NCBI GenBank assembly: GCA_026992705.1
Contig: JALWYT010000222.1
Span: 1-16,695, forward strand
DNA length: 16,695 nucleotides
Direction of reading: 5' to 3'
Origin: Thiotrichaceae bacterium
GTDB lineage: Bacteria > Pseudomonadota > Gammaproteobacteria > Thiotrichales > Thiotrichaceae
Position 1 is the stretch's first letter. Every line of letters begins with the position of its first letter. Below the pieces are notes generated by a model. That model was not told the origin of the DNA. It made no database searches and was given only the letters and a program-made list of their open reading frames with translations. Shown in pieces: positions 6,471 to 13,758 of this stretch. The position numbers were made by a program, and so were the translations under genes.

Positions 6471-6506
6471 GTAGCCCGCCTGGAGCTTTGTGAAATGCGG
6501 GTTTTT
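6471..6506 (+). terminator. REP-derived intrinsic terminator after rodZ
   Basis: A GTAG-headed REP unit (6471-6501) with stem CCCGC (6475-6479) / GCGGG (6497-6501) is followed directly by six Ts. It meets the hairpin-plus-U-tract rule, 32 bases after the rodZ stop. It appears to be a REP copy serving as a terminator. Confidence 0.5.
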
Positions 6507-6525
6507 TGTTTACACATAAATATCC

Positions 6526-6656
6526 GTAGCCCGCACGGAGCCTTGCGGAGTCATACACACAAGATGTAGAAATTTCAGCTTAGTGATTTATTCCCCGCGT
6601 TACGTTGCACTTCACACGGGCTACGATTCATTTTTATAAAACTAGGTGAGCTTCCT
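6526..6656. repeat. REP doublet (partly eroded) immediately upstream of hisS
   Basis: A left REP unit, GTAGCCCGCACGGAGCCTTG (from 6526), loses its 3' half near 6550. An inverted, intact unit follows at 6591-6624 (TTCCCCGCGTTACG…ACGGGCTAC). The order of the two REP subtypes is the reverse of that at 2923-3122, so the element is inserted the other way round. The right side keeps the flank, including GAGCTTCCT (6648-6656), the same outer box as AGGAAGCTC in the other copies; the matching left end is lost. The hisS start codon is three bases further on. Confidence 0.65.
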
Positions 6657-6659
6657 TAA

Positions 6660-7928
6660 ATGGCAAAAAAAATTCAGTCAATTCGTGGAATGCACGACAT
6701 CCTTCCTGAGCAAACTCCTCTTTGGCAATTTCTCGAAGAAACCGTTAGAAATCTACTAGCAAGCTACGGCTACCAAGAAATCCGTATGCCAATCGTTGAA
6801 ATGTCGGAATTATTTAGCCGTGCTGTTGGCGAAGTGACCGATATTGTTGAAAAAGAGATGTACGCCTTTGCTGACCGCAATGGCGATATGCTCACACTAC
6901 GCCCCGAAGGAACCGCAGGCTGTGTTCGAGCAGGCATCCAACACGGCTTATTGCACAACCAACAACAACGTCTTTGGTATGCAGGACCTATGTTTCGGCG
7001 TGAACGCCCACAAAAAGGACGCTATCGCCAATTCCATCAAATTGGTGTAGAAACCTACGGCATCGCCACACCTGATATTGATGCCGAATTAATTGCAATG
7101 GGAGCAAACCTCTGGAAGCAGCTAGGCTTGGATAATATCCGCCTAGAAATTAACAGCCTAGGGACTAGCGAAGCCAGAAAAGCCTATCGTGAAACATTAA
7201 TCAGCTATTTTAGTGACCATTTCGATCGTTTAGATGCTGATGCTAAAAATCGCCTACACTCCAACCCATTGCGAATTCTTGATACAAAAAATCCTGAAAT
7301 GAAAGAACTGGTTGCCAATGCTCCCGATTTGCAGGATTATCTCGATGAAGAATCCAAAGAACATTTTGCTGCATTAAAAGCTCGCCTCGATGCTTTAGGC
7401 ATTGCTTATACCGTCAATAGCCGCTTAGTTCGTGGCCTAGATTATTATTCCCGCACCGTATTTGAATGGATTACAGACGCTCTAGGTGCTCAAGGAACGG
7501 TTTGTGCAGGTGGTCGCTATGATGGTCTTGTTGAGCAACTCGGCGGACGTGCAACACCAGCCTGTGGTTTTGCAATGGGCATTGAACGCTTAATTGCCTT
7601 AATGCAAGAGCAAGGAAGCATAGCTGATACTAAGCCGCTGGATGTTTACTTAATTATGGCAGGTGACACGGCTGAAATTGCAGGGCTACAACTTGCAGAA
7701 AAACTTCGAGCCGCTATTCCATCATTACGCTTGTTAAGTAACTGCGGTGGTGGTAGCTTCAAAGCACAAATAAAACGTGCCGACAAATCAGGTGCAAAAT
7801 ACGCCTTGATTTTGGGTGAAAATGAAATGGTGAACAATGAAATTGTTGTCAAATCTCTGCGAGAAAACAAAGCACAGGAAACCATCTCACAAGATGTTAT
7901 TGCGGACTTTTTAACTAAAAACAAATAA
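6660..7928 (+). CDS. hisS: Histidyl-tRNA synthetase
   Basis: HisRS charges tRNA-His with histidine using ATP. The product is 422 residues, the normal length. Class II motifs are clear: motif 2 FRRERPQKGRYRQFHQIG (112-129), the histidine-specific LVRGLDYY (256-263), AGGRYDGL (283-290), and motif 3 GFAMGIERL (303-311). The C-terminal anticodon-binding domain covers about 325-420. The N-terminus IQSIRGMHDILP is the usual one. The only plausible ribosome binding site, AGGTGAG (6644-6650), lies inside the end of the REP element. In relatives hisS usually follows ispG; here it directly follows the REP cluster after rodZ. It is probably transcribed with yfgM and bamB, with a degenerate REP in the 91-base gap to yfgM. 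Confidence 0.96.
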   Translation: MAKKIQSIRGMHDILPEQTPLWQFLEETVRNLLASYGYQEIRMPIVEMSELFSRAVGEVTDIVEKEMYAFADRNGDMLTLRPEGTAGCVRAGIQHGLLHNQQQRLWYAGPMFRRERPQKGRYRQFHQIGVETYGIATPDIDAELIAMGANLWKQLGLDNIRLEINSLGTSEARKAYRETLISYFSDHFDRLDADAKNRLHSNPLRILDTKNPEMKELVANAPDLQDYLDEESKEHFAALKARLDALGIAYTVNSRLVRGLDYYSRTVFEWITDALGAQGTVCAGGRYDGLVEQLGGRATPACGFAMGIERLIALMQEQGSIADTKPLDVYLIMAGDTAEIAGLQLAEKLRAAIPSLRLLSNCGGGSFKAQIKRADKSGAKYALILGENEMVNNEIVVKSLRENKAQETISQDVIADFLTKNK

Positions 7929-7929
7929 C

Positions 7930-7970
7930 ATAGCCCGCGTAGAGTGTGCAACGGAACGCTCAGCGGGGAA
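7930..7970 (+). repeat. Divergent REP hairpin between hisS and yfgM
   Basis: CCCGC (7934-7938) and GCGGG (7964-7968) form the base of a hairpin with a second pairing block further in (GAGTG with CGCTC). It resembles the REP family but has ATAG in place of GTAG and is about seven bases longer. Lying one base after the hisS stop, it may stabilise or attenuate the hisS-yfgM-bamB message. There is no T-tract. Confidence 0.55.
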
Positions 7971-8019
7971 CACACTAAAAACTTACATGGAAATAACAAA
8001 TGAAAAAAGGTAAAACACG

Positions 8020-8631
8020 ATGAGTGATTTTCTCACTGATGAAGAAAAAGCAGAACAAATAAAAGCATGGCTGAAAGAAAACGGCATGTCTGTTTTCGTA
8101 GGGATTGCCATTGCAATTGGTGGACTATTTGGCTACCGTTATTGGCAAGACTACAAGCTACAAACCGCTGAAGAAGCCTCTGCTATTTATTCACAAGTGC
8201 AACAAAGCCATGACGATACAATTTACAGCAAAGTCGCTCAACTCAAAACTGACTATGCTTCAACCCCCTATGCGGCACTTGCCTCAATGATTGTGGCTAA
8301 GAAATATACTGAAAAAGGTGATAATGCTAGTGCCATTGTAGAACTACAGTGGGTAGTCGAGCATACTTCTGAAAAAGTTACACTCGATTTGGCTAAAACT
8401 CGTTTAGCCCGTCTTTATATTGCTCAGAAACAGTTTGACAAAGCATCTAGTATACTTAATGAAACTTTTCCACGTTCTTACCTTTCAATTACTGAAGAAT
8501 TAAAAGGTGATATTTACTTTGCCAAAGGTGAACAAGATAAAGCTAAAGAAGCTTATGATAAAGCCTTGTTAAGCTCTCAAGGAACAATAATTAGCTTTTT
8601 GCAAATGAAACGTGACGACTTAGGAACATAA
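8020..8631 (+). CDS. yfgM: YfgM, ancillary SecYEG-associated TPR protein
   Basis: YfgM is a single-pass inner-membrane protein with a periplasmic TPR domain; in E. coli it associates with the SecYEG translocon and PpiD. The 203-residue product fits: a short cytoplasmic head (MSDFLTDEEKAEQIKAWLKE), a membrane helix at about 23-42, then TPR-like helices to the C-terminus (KTRLARLYIAQKQFDKA…, LKGDIYFAKGEQDKAKEAY). The motif 'EEKAEQIKAWLKENG' is characteristic of the N-terminus. Its place between hisS and bamB is the conserved one. A seven-codon ORF (8000-8023, MKKGKTR) ends in an ATGA overlap with the YfgM start; this may couple translation or be chance. The ribosome binding site is weak (AAAAGG, about 7 bases upstream). 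Confidence 0.9.
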   Translation: MSDFLTDEEKAEQIKAWLKENGMSVFVGIAIAIGGLFGYRYWQDYKLQTAEEASAIYSQVQQSHDDTIYSKVAQLKTDYASTPYAALASMIVAKKYTEKGDNASAIVELQWVVEHTSEKVTLDLAKTRLARLYIAQKQFDKASSILNETFPRSYLSITEELKGDIYFAKGEQDKAKEAYDKALLSSQGTIISFLQMKRDDLGT

Positions 8632-8680
8632 AAGTAACTCAGTCATCGTCATATCTGGATTAATTTATGAGTTTAACATC

Positions 8681-9832
8681 ATGAAAAAAGTAACCATTCT
8701 ACTTTTAGCCAGCATTAGCTTAAGTCTAATAGTCTCTGGTTGTGGTTTATTTAGTAAGAAAAATAAATTGTTACCACCAAAGCAATTAGTTAATTTTACT
8801 CAAACAGTTAATGCAAAAGTAGTTTGGCAAGTTCGGACAGGCGATTATGCAAAAAAACAATATGTTAAAATTCATCCTGCCATTTCTGGAAACAGTATTT
8901 TTGTTGCAGGTGGCTCAAATGTGAGTGCCTATGATAAAACCACAGGAAAGTTACGTTGGAAAACTCCTGTGGAAAATATTGTCACTGCAGGTGTTAATAT
9001 TGGAGAGAATGCTATATTTGTGGGAACACTTAATGGTAATGCTATCTCACTTGATGCAATAACAGGAAAACCGTACTGGGTACAAGGTTTAAGTAGTGAA
9101 GTTGTTGCTGTTTCTGCTGCAAAGGATGGTATGGTAATATTTCGTACAATTGATGGCAAAGTATATGGCTTAACAACAGAAACTGGCGAAATACGTTGGC
9201 AAAAAACACGTAAAGCGCCCATTTTATCACTCAGAGGTGCTAGTATCCCTATTGTTGCAGATAATAAAGTAATTATAGGCTTTGATAATGGTAGATTAAT
9301 TGCGTTCGATATGCAGGCAGGTAATCAAATTTGGGAAGCTATTTTGGGGGTGCCTCGTGGGCGTACAGAGCTAGATCGTATTGTTGATATTGATGGAAAA
9401 ATCAAATTAGTTGGATCAAAAATATTTGCTGCAACCTATAACGGACAAATCGCAGCTATTAATCTTGGTGATGGCAGTATTTTATGGTCGACTGGTTACT
9501 CAACAGATACAGGTGTCGAAGCGAATAGTAATAGCATATTCACTAGTAGTGATAAAGGTTATGTATTTAAGCTCAATGCTAGTAATGGTGCACCTGTTTG
9601 GAAAATGGATGACTTAGAACGCCGTCAACCTACGGCTCCAAGTCTTGTTGGTTCATACATTGTGATTGGTGATTATGCGGGATATTTACATATTATTGAC
9701 ATAAATAAAGGCAAATTTGTAGCACGCTTACGCGGTGATTCGAAGGGCTATACCGTTTCTCCATTAGTAGAAGGTAATATGATTTATGCATTCGGAAAAA
9801 GTGGTGTATTAACAGCTATAGCTATTCAATAA
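8681..9832 (+). CDS. bamB: Outer membrane protein assembly lipoprotein BamB
   Basis: BamB is a lipoprotein of the BAM complex that inserts beta-barrel proteins into the outer membrane. The 383-residue product starts with a lipoprotein signal peptide; the lipobox VSGC puts the acylated cysteine at C21. The rest is a repeat-built beta-propeller with recurring 'G.L.W' and 'A.D..TG…W' strands (YDKTTGKLRWKTPV, LDAITGKPYWVQGL, LTTETGEIRWQKTR, FDMQAGNQIWEAIL, INLGDGSILWSTGY, LNASNGAPVWKMDD), consistent with an eight-bladed PQQ-like propeller. The conserved ILSLRGASIP-type segment is present (215-224 region of the classic protein). It follows yfgM by 49 bases. The GTPase gene der, which commonly follows bamB, is absent; a serine protease gene takes its place. 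Confidence 0.94.
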   Translation: MKKVTILLLASISLSLIVSGCGLFSKKNKLLPPKQLVNFTQTVNAKVVWQVRTGDYAKKQYVKIHPAISGNSIFVAGGSNVSAYDKTTGKLRWKTPVENIVTAGVNIGENAIFVGTLNGNAISLDAITGKPYWVQGLSSEVVAVSAAKDGMVIFRTIDGKVYGLTTETGEIRWQKTRKAPILSLRGASIPIVADNKVIIGFDNGRLIAFDMQAGNQIWEAILGVPRGRTELDRIVDIDGKIKLVGSKIFAATYNGQIAAINLGDGSILWSTGYSTDTGVEANSNSIFTSSDKGYVFKLNASNGAPVWKMDDLERRQPTAPSLVGSYIVIGDYAGYLHIIDINKGKFVARLRGDSKGYTVSPLVEGNMIYAFGKSGVLTAIAIQ

Positions 9833-9852
9833 GTGTTGACTCATTGTTTTTT

Positions 9853-9885
9853 TACCCTTGCCATACATTATATTAAGGGTATCTA
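9853..9885 (+). promoter_or_regulatory. Candidate promoter/operator of the serine protease gene
   Basis: TTGCCA (9858-9863) and TATCTA (9880-9885) are separated by 16 bases, pointing at the protease gene 52 bases on. The 7-bp inverted repeat TACCCTT (9853-9859) / AAGGGTA (9875-9881) overlaps both boxes and could be a regulator site; it lacks a T-tract, so it is not a convincing bamB terminator. Confidence 0.3.
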
Positions 9886-9936
9886 ATTACCAATACAGAA
9901 CTTTATTTAATAATAATTCACAATATTATAAAAACT

Positions 9937-11493
9937 ATGAATAAAAAAAATTTATTGATAGGGCTTTTGTTGCTTTTGTTTACTTTTTCACAAGCCGTAT
10001 CTGCTCTTGATGTACTCTCTCCTCAAGAGCAACATGATAATAAAATCAAAAGCTCGATTGTAAAAATATATACGGTTGCTAAACGTACTCAATATAAAAC
10101 ACCTTGGAATTCGAAAACTTATAGTTCAACTGGTTCAGGTAGTATTATTGAAGGTAAGCGTATCCTAACTAATGCTCATGTTATTGCAGATAATACTTTT
10201 ATTGAAGTGAAACGTTATGGTAAAACTAAACGTTATGAAGCAAATGTTATCAGTGTTTCACATGCAGCTGATTTAGCTTTGTTAACTGTCAAAGATGATA
10301 GCTTTTTTGAAGGAGCTGAACCACTTAGTTTAGGTGATTTACCCAAAGTGCAACAAGAAGTATTAGTGTATGGTTTCCCAATGGGAGGTGATACCATGAG
10401 TGTTACCAAAGGTGTTGTTTCACGTATTGAATACCAACGTTATGCTCACAGTGGAGAAAATTTATTAGCCGTACAAGTCGATGCTGCAATTAACAGCGGT
10501 AACAGTGGTGGTCCTATTATCTCAGATGGAAAACTGATTGGTGTGGTGATGCAACGTCGTATGAAGGCAGATAATATTGGTTATATGGTTCCTATTCCTG
10601 TACTTAAACACTTTCTTAAAGATATTGAAGATGGTAAACGTGATGGTTTTCCTGGGCTTGGTGTTCAAACACAGGATATGAGAAATCCTGCCATCAAGCG
10701 TAAGCATCATATTCCTAAAGGTGTTACAGGAGCATTAGTTTACCATGTAAATTACAATTCTCCTGCAAAAGGTATTATCCAAGTTAATGATGTCATTACA
10801 GCAATCGATGGTCACAAAGTTACTGATTCAGAACAAGTTGAATATCGACCTAATGAATACATCTCACATTGGTTTTATCTTGATCAACATCAAATTGGCG
10901 AGACGATTACCTTCGATATTTTACGTAATGGTGAGGCAAAAACAGTAAAAGTTAAGCTTGCACAAGGCTATAATCCCTACCGCCTTGTACCGTATGAATT
11001 TTTTGATAAAGAGCCTGTTTATTTTATTTGGGGAGGATTTGTCTTTATGCCGCTTACTACCAATTATATGCTAGAAACTAAATGGACTCCCGAAGAAGCT
11101 TATCAATGGTCAACCGAAGACAAGCAGGAAGTTGTGGTACTCTCACAGGTTCTCGCTGATTCAATTAACAAAGGCTATCATAACATTACTGATATAATTG
11201 TTGATAAAATTAATGGTAAACATTTTGCTAATATCGAGGAATTTTATCATATTCTAAACACTTCAACTGATGATTTTATTACATTTGAAGACAAATTCGG
11301 TTACCAACTCATTATGGACAGAAAAGCTGCTGAAGCACGTAATGAAGATATCTTAAAACGCTATAATATCCGCCGAAGTGTATCACAAGCTCTTTTGAAT
11401 ATTGCTCCAAATAAAGTATCTGTCGCGACAGAAACAAGTCCAAGCTATGTTGATAACACAGCACGTACTGTATCATCAAGTCAGCAAGAGTAA
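9937..11493 (+). CDS. Exported Deg/HtrA-type serine endoprotease with two PDZ-like regions
   Basis: This 518-residue protein carries a Sec signal peptide (1 to about 23, ending VSA) and a trypsin-like Deg protease domain. The triad is H81 (TNAHVI), D112 (HAADLALL) and S190 (NSGNSGGP), all intact. A first PDZ domain spans about 238-345 (GLGVQTQDM…GIIQVNDVITAIDG). A second region, about 355-465, with YFIWGGFVFMPLTTNYM, resembles the atypical PDZ of plant Deg2/Deg9-type proteases more than that of DegP/DegS. It should therefore be a periplasmic or envelope protease, not simply DegP. The N-terminus has no clear ribosome binding site. It follows bamB by about 100 bases, where der would be expected, and its stop lies 12 bases from that of the convergent gene. 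The link to envelope quality control is inferred from the family. Confidence 0.87.
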   Translation: MNKKNLLIGLLLLLFTFSQAVSALDVLSPQEQHDNKIKSSIVKIYTVAKRTQYKTPWNSKTYSSTGSGSIIEGKRILTNAHVIADNTFIEVKRYGKTKRYEANVISVSHAADLALLTVKDDSFFEGAEPLSLGDLPKVQQEVLVYGFPMGGDTMSVTKGVVSRIEYQRYAHSGENLLAVQVDAAINSGNSGGPIISDGKLIGVVMQRRMKADNIGYMVPIPVLKHFLKDIEDGKRDGFPGLGVQTQDMRNPAIKRKHHIPKGVTGALVYHVNYNSPAKGIIQVNDVITAIDGHKVTDSEQVEYRPNEYISHWFYLDQHQIGETITFDILRNGEAKTVKVKLAQGYNPYRLVPYEFFDKEPVYFIWGGFVFMPLTTNYMLETKWTPEEAYQWSTEDKQEVVVLSQVLADSINKGYHNITDIIVDKINGKHFANIEEFYHILNTSTDDFITFEDKFGYQLIMDRKAAEARNEDILKRYNIRRSVSQALLNIAPNKVSVATETSPSYVDNTARTVSSSQQE

Positions 11494-11509
11494 TTGATAT
11501 ACTAATTAC
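11490..11509. promoter_or_regulatory. Inverted repeat spanning the two convergent stop codons
   Basis: GTAATT (11490-11495) and AATTAC (11504-11509) are exact inverted copies around eight bases, and each arm contains the stop codon of one of the convergent genes. On the plus strand it is followed by CATTTTTC. It is a weak, AT-only hairpin, so at best a poor bidirectional terminator; the two messages probably overlap at their 3' ends. Confidence 0.3.
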
Positions 11510-13758
11510 CATTTTTCACCTATACGATAAATCGTACACTGGGCTATAATATCATTGTAGTAATCTGTGTTTTTGTATTGTTGGAGTTTTTTAAAATAAT
11601 GTCCGAATTTTCTTTTTTTCAGTTTATCAACACTGGTTTTTAAAGCTTCACCTAAAAAATCATATTCATCAAACCAAGATTCGGCATTGTTTTCTCCTTC
11701 TTCCATATACTTTTCATTAAATTCAATTTTAGCGAGGGCATAAAGGGCTTTGGCTTTTAGTTCATTATCATTGCTGTATTGTATTGCTTGTTGGTAATGC
11801 TGCTTGGCATAGCTAAGGTCGATTATGCCATATTTCCATGAAACGGTTGAGCGATAATATCGAAGTACCATAGGTGAGTTACCAAACCATGTGAGATTAT
11901 AAGCAGCAGTTGCTAATTGATAGTGAGCTTCGGCATCCTCAGGATTGCTTGCTAATTTATTGCTTAATTCTGCTAGTTTTTTAGCAAGCTCTCGGGTGGT
12001 GATTTTATCATATTTATTACGATTATTACCTGCTAGACTATTTGCAAAGGGATCGTATTCTGTCTCAATTTTTGTGCCTGCTTTTATTTGCGACAGTATG
12101 TTATTGGCTTTTTGATATTGATGCTTGGCAAGATAACGCTTGGCAATTATTTCTCTAGGATCATCGGGTATAGAAGTATCATCATACTCATCCTCACCAT
12201 AATTTAGCATTTGTTGCTCTAGGAAATTTTTATCCTTTTTATTGATAAGCCGACGCATGTCCTCTAATTCAGCAATGCTAATATTATCTGGGTTAAACGA
12301 ACCACGATATTTAGCAATATAGTGTTTAAATGCTGATTTTTTATCTTTATATAATGGCTCCAACTTGATAAAGGTATAAGCCAAAATATCTAAAAAATTA
12401 AGACCACCTCCTTGCATGTGGCTAATACGTTTCAAATAGATAGAAATTTCAGACTCAATCTTCGCATTAACTGTAGGAATATGATCCAAATAAACAAATA
12501 GCTTTAATGGCTCAATATAAGGGTAACGCGGGTCTTCTTGATACTTAGTTTGTAGCATCCCCACATCGTGCATCGTGGTTTTTTCACCTGATAATAAGCG
12601 TAAATAAATCTCTGCATAATCACTGAGGAAGAGGTCTTTATGCTTGCCTTCGGTGCGAATTTGTTGAACGATTTGTTTTAGATTATTGATATATTCTATG
12701 CGTCGTTGGACTTTTTGATCGGTTAATTTTTGCTGTTCAGCCGTGCTATATTGATCAATATCACTGATTAATATTTTAGAACTGTAATCCAGCGTATAAT
12801 TATACCAAGCTCTAGGTTGATTCTCCTTCGTTTGTTTCGCAAATTGCACATACTCCAATTCACGCAACAATAAAGCATCAACCCAAACAGAATTTGGGGC
12901 AATGGCATAAATTTGTTTTAACTCCTGTAAAGAATTCGCTTTAGGCTTCAAAGCTCGGATAAAATACATTAATGCCTTTTCATCGTCGGATTTGCAGTAC
13001 GACATTAACTTATGCCAATCTTTATCGCTAGTGATGGAGAAATCAACATAAGCCGAATAGCGTTTGGTTTTTGATGATTTAAAGATTTGAGCGAATTCAT
13101 AAGCAGCAAGAGCCGCTTTCCCCTGTTTTTTATCCATTCCAGCTTTAAGTGCCGCAATCCAGAATTGCACCTCACTATCAACATCAGCAAGCTCAGGATA
13201 ATACTGCTCATATAAGGCGGCTTCTTTGTCAAAGTCTTCAATATAATGAGCCAAACGCATTGCACCGAACAAATAGCGTAGTCTTAAAAATTTAGGAATA
13301 GCTTGTTTATCTAGGCTAGCTTTTGTGGTATCAATGGCTTTATAGGAGGGTGCTTTAAGGTCTGTATTTTCATCCATTCCCCAAATATGATCATAATCAA
13401 CCAATGGCTCAGCCTGCCGCATAAAAGCGAGATAGTCTTGCATATCAGCAGAAAGCGAGCGATCAGTTTCACCATCATAAATAATTTTCTCAACAGCTTC
13501 TACGGGTTTATCAAGATATTTTGCCCATTCTTTAAGATTAACTTGCTTCGTTGCCTCGACTTGTTGATCATTTTTTTCATTATAAAAAGCAATATATTGA
13601 CTATTAGTCACCCGCCTAAATTCATTGCCTGCGAGGTCTTTATGCAAAATATTAAAGCCTCGCTCAATGTAATAAGTACCATAATCAAAACTCGCACAAG
13701 CAAAAACAAGGCTAGGCAAGCTAATTAAAAAGATGAGCAATACTTTCCAATGTTTCAT
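11506..13758 (-). CDS. Large exported helical-repeat (TPR-like) protein of unknown function
   Basis: I do not recognise a named function. I choose the start at 13758 (MKHWKVLLIFLISLPSLVFAC), which gives a normal signal peptide at the very N-terminus and 750 residues; the frame is open to an ATG at 13776. Export is clear; C21 follows VFA and might be a lipidated cysteine, though F at -2 is a poor lipobox. The rest is rich in paired helices. The C-terminal 200 residues look like TPRs (YLAKHQYQKANNIL, NPEDAEAHYQLATAAYNLTWFGNS, KAKALYALAKIEFNE) and end in FKKLQQYKNTDYYNDIIAQC. This C-terminal pattern and the Cys-Ala start after the signal peptide recall long uncharacterised exported proteins of Bacteroidota, from memory. 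It overlaps the preceding gene by 38 bases and so forms a two-gene unit with it. Confidence 0.7.
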   Translation of the reverse strand: MKHWKVLLIFLISLPSLVFACASFDYGTYYIERGFNILHKDLAGNEFRRVTNSQYIAFYNEKNDQQVEATKQVNLKEWAKYLDKPVEAVEKIIYDGETDRSLSADMQDYLAFMRQAEPLVDYDHIWGMDENTDLKAPSYKAIDTTKASLDKQAIPKFLRLRYLFGAMRLAHYIEDFDKEAALYEQYYPELADVDSEVQFWIAALKAGMDKKQGKAALAAYEFAQIFKSSKTKRYSAYVDFSITSDKDWHKLMSYCKSDDEKALMYFIRALKPKANSLQELKQIYAIAPNSVWVDALLLRELEYVQFAKQTKENQPRAWYNYTLDYSSKILISDIDQYSTAEQQKLTDQKVQRRIEYINNLKQIVQQIRTEGKHKDLFLSDYAEIYLRLLSGEKTTMHDVGMLQTKYQEDPRYPYIEPLKLFVYLDHIPTVNAKIESEISIYLKRISHMQGGGLNFLDILAYTFIKLEPLYKDKKSAFKHYIAKYRGSFNPDNISIAELEDMRRLINKKDKNFLEQQMLNYGEDEYDDTSIPDDPREIIAKRYLAKHQYQKANNILSQIKAGTKIETEYDPFANSLAGNNRNKYDKITTRELAKKLAELSNKLASNPEDAEAHYQLATAAYNLTWFGNSPMVLRYYRSTVSWKYGIIDLSYAKQHYQQAIQYSNDNELKAKALYALAKIEFNEKYMEEGENNAESWFDEYDFLGEALKTSVDKLKKRKFGHYFKKLQQYKNTDYYNDIIAQCTIYRIGEKW

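Noticed and set aside
8000..8023. Seven-codon ORF (MKKGKTR) before yfgM as a regulatory leader peptide
   Set aside because: It overlaps the yfgM start by ATGA but has no runs of a single amino acid codon and no attenuator hairpin; probably chance.
13387..13728. A 113-residue plus-strand open frame opposite the exported helical-repeat gene
   Set aside because: It is antisense to a longer, signal-peptide-bearing gene and shows no recognisable protein features or ribosome binding site.
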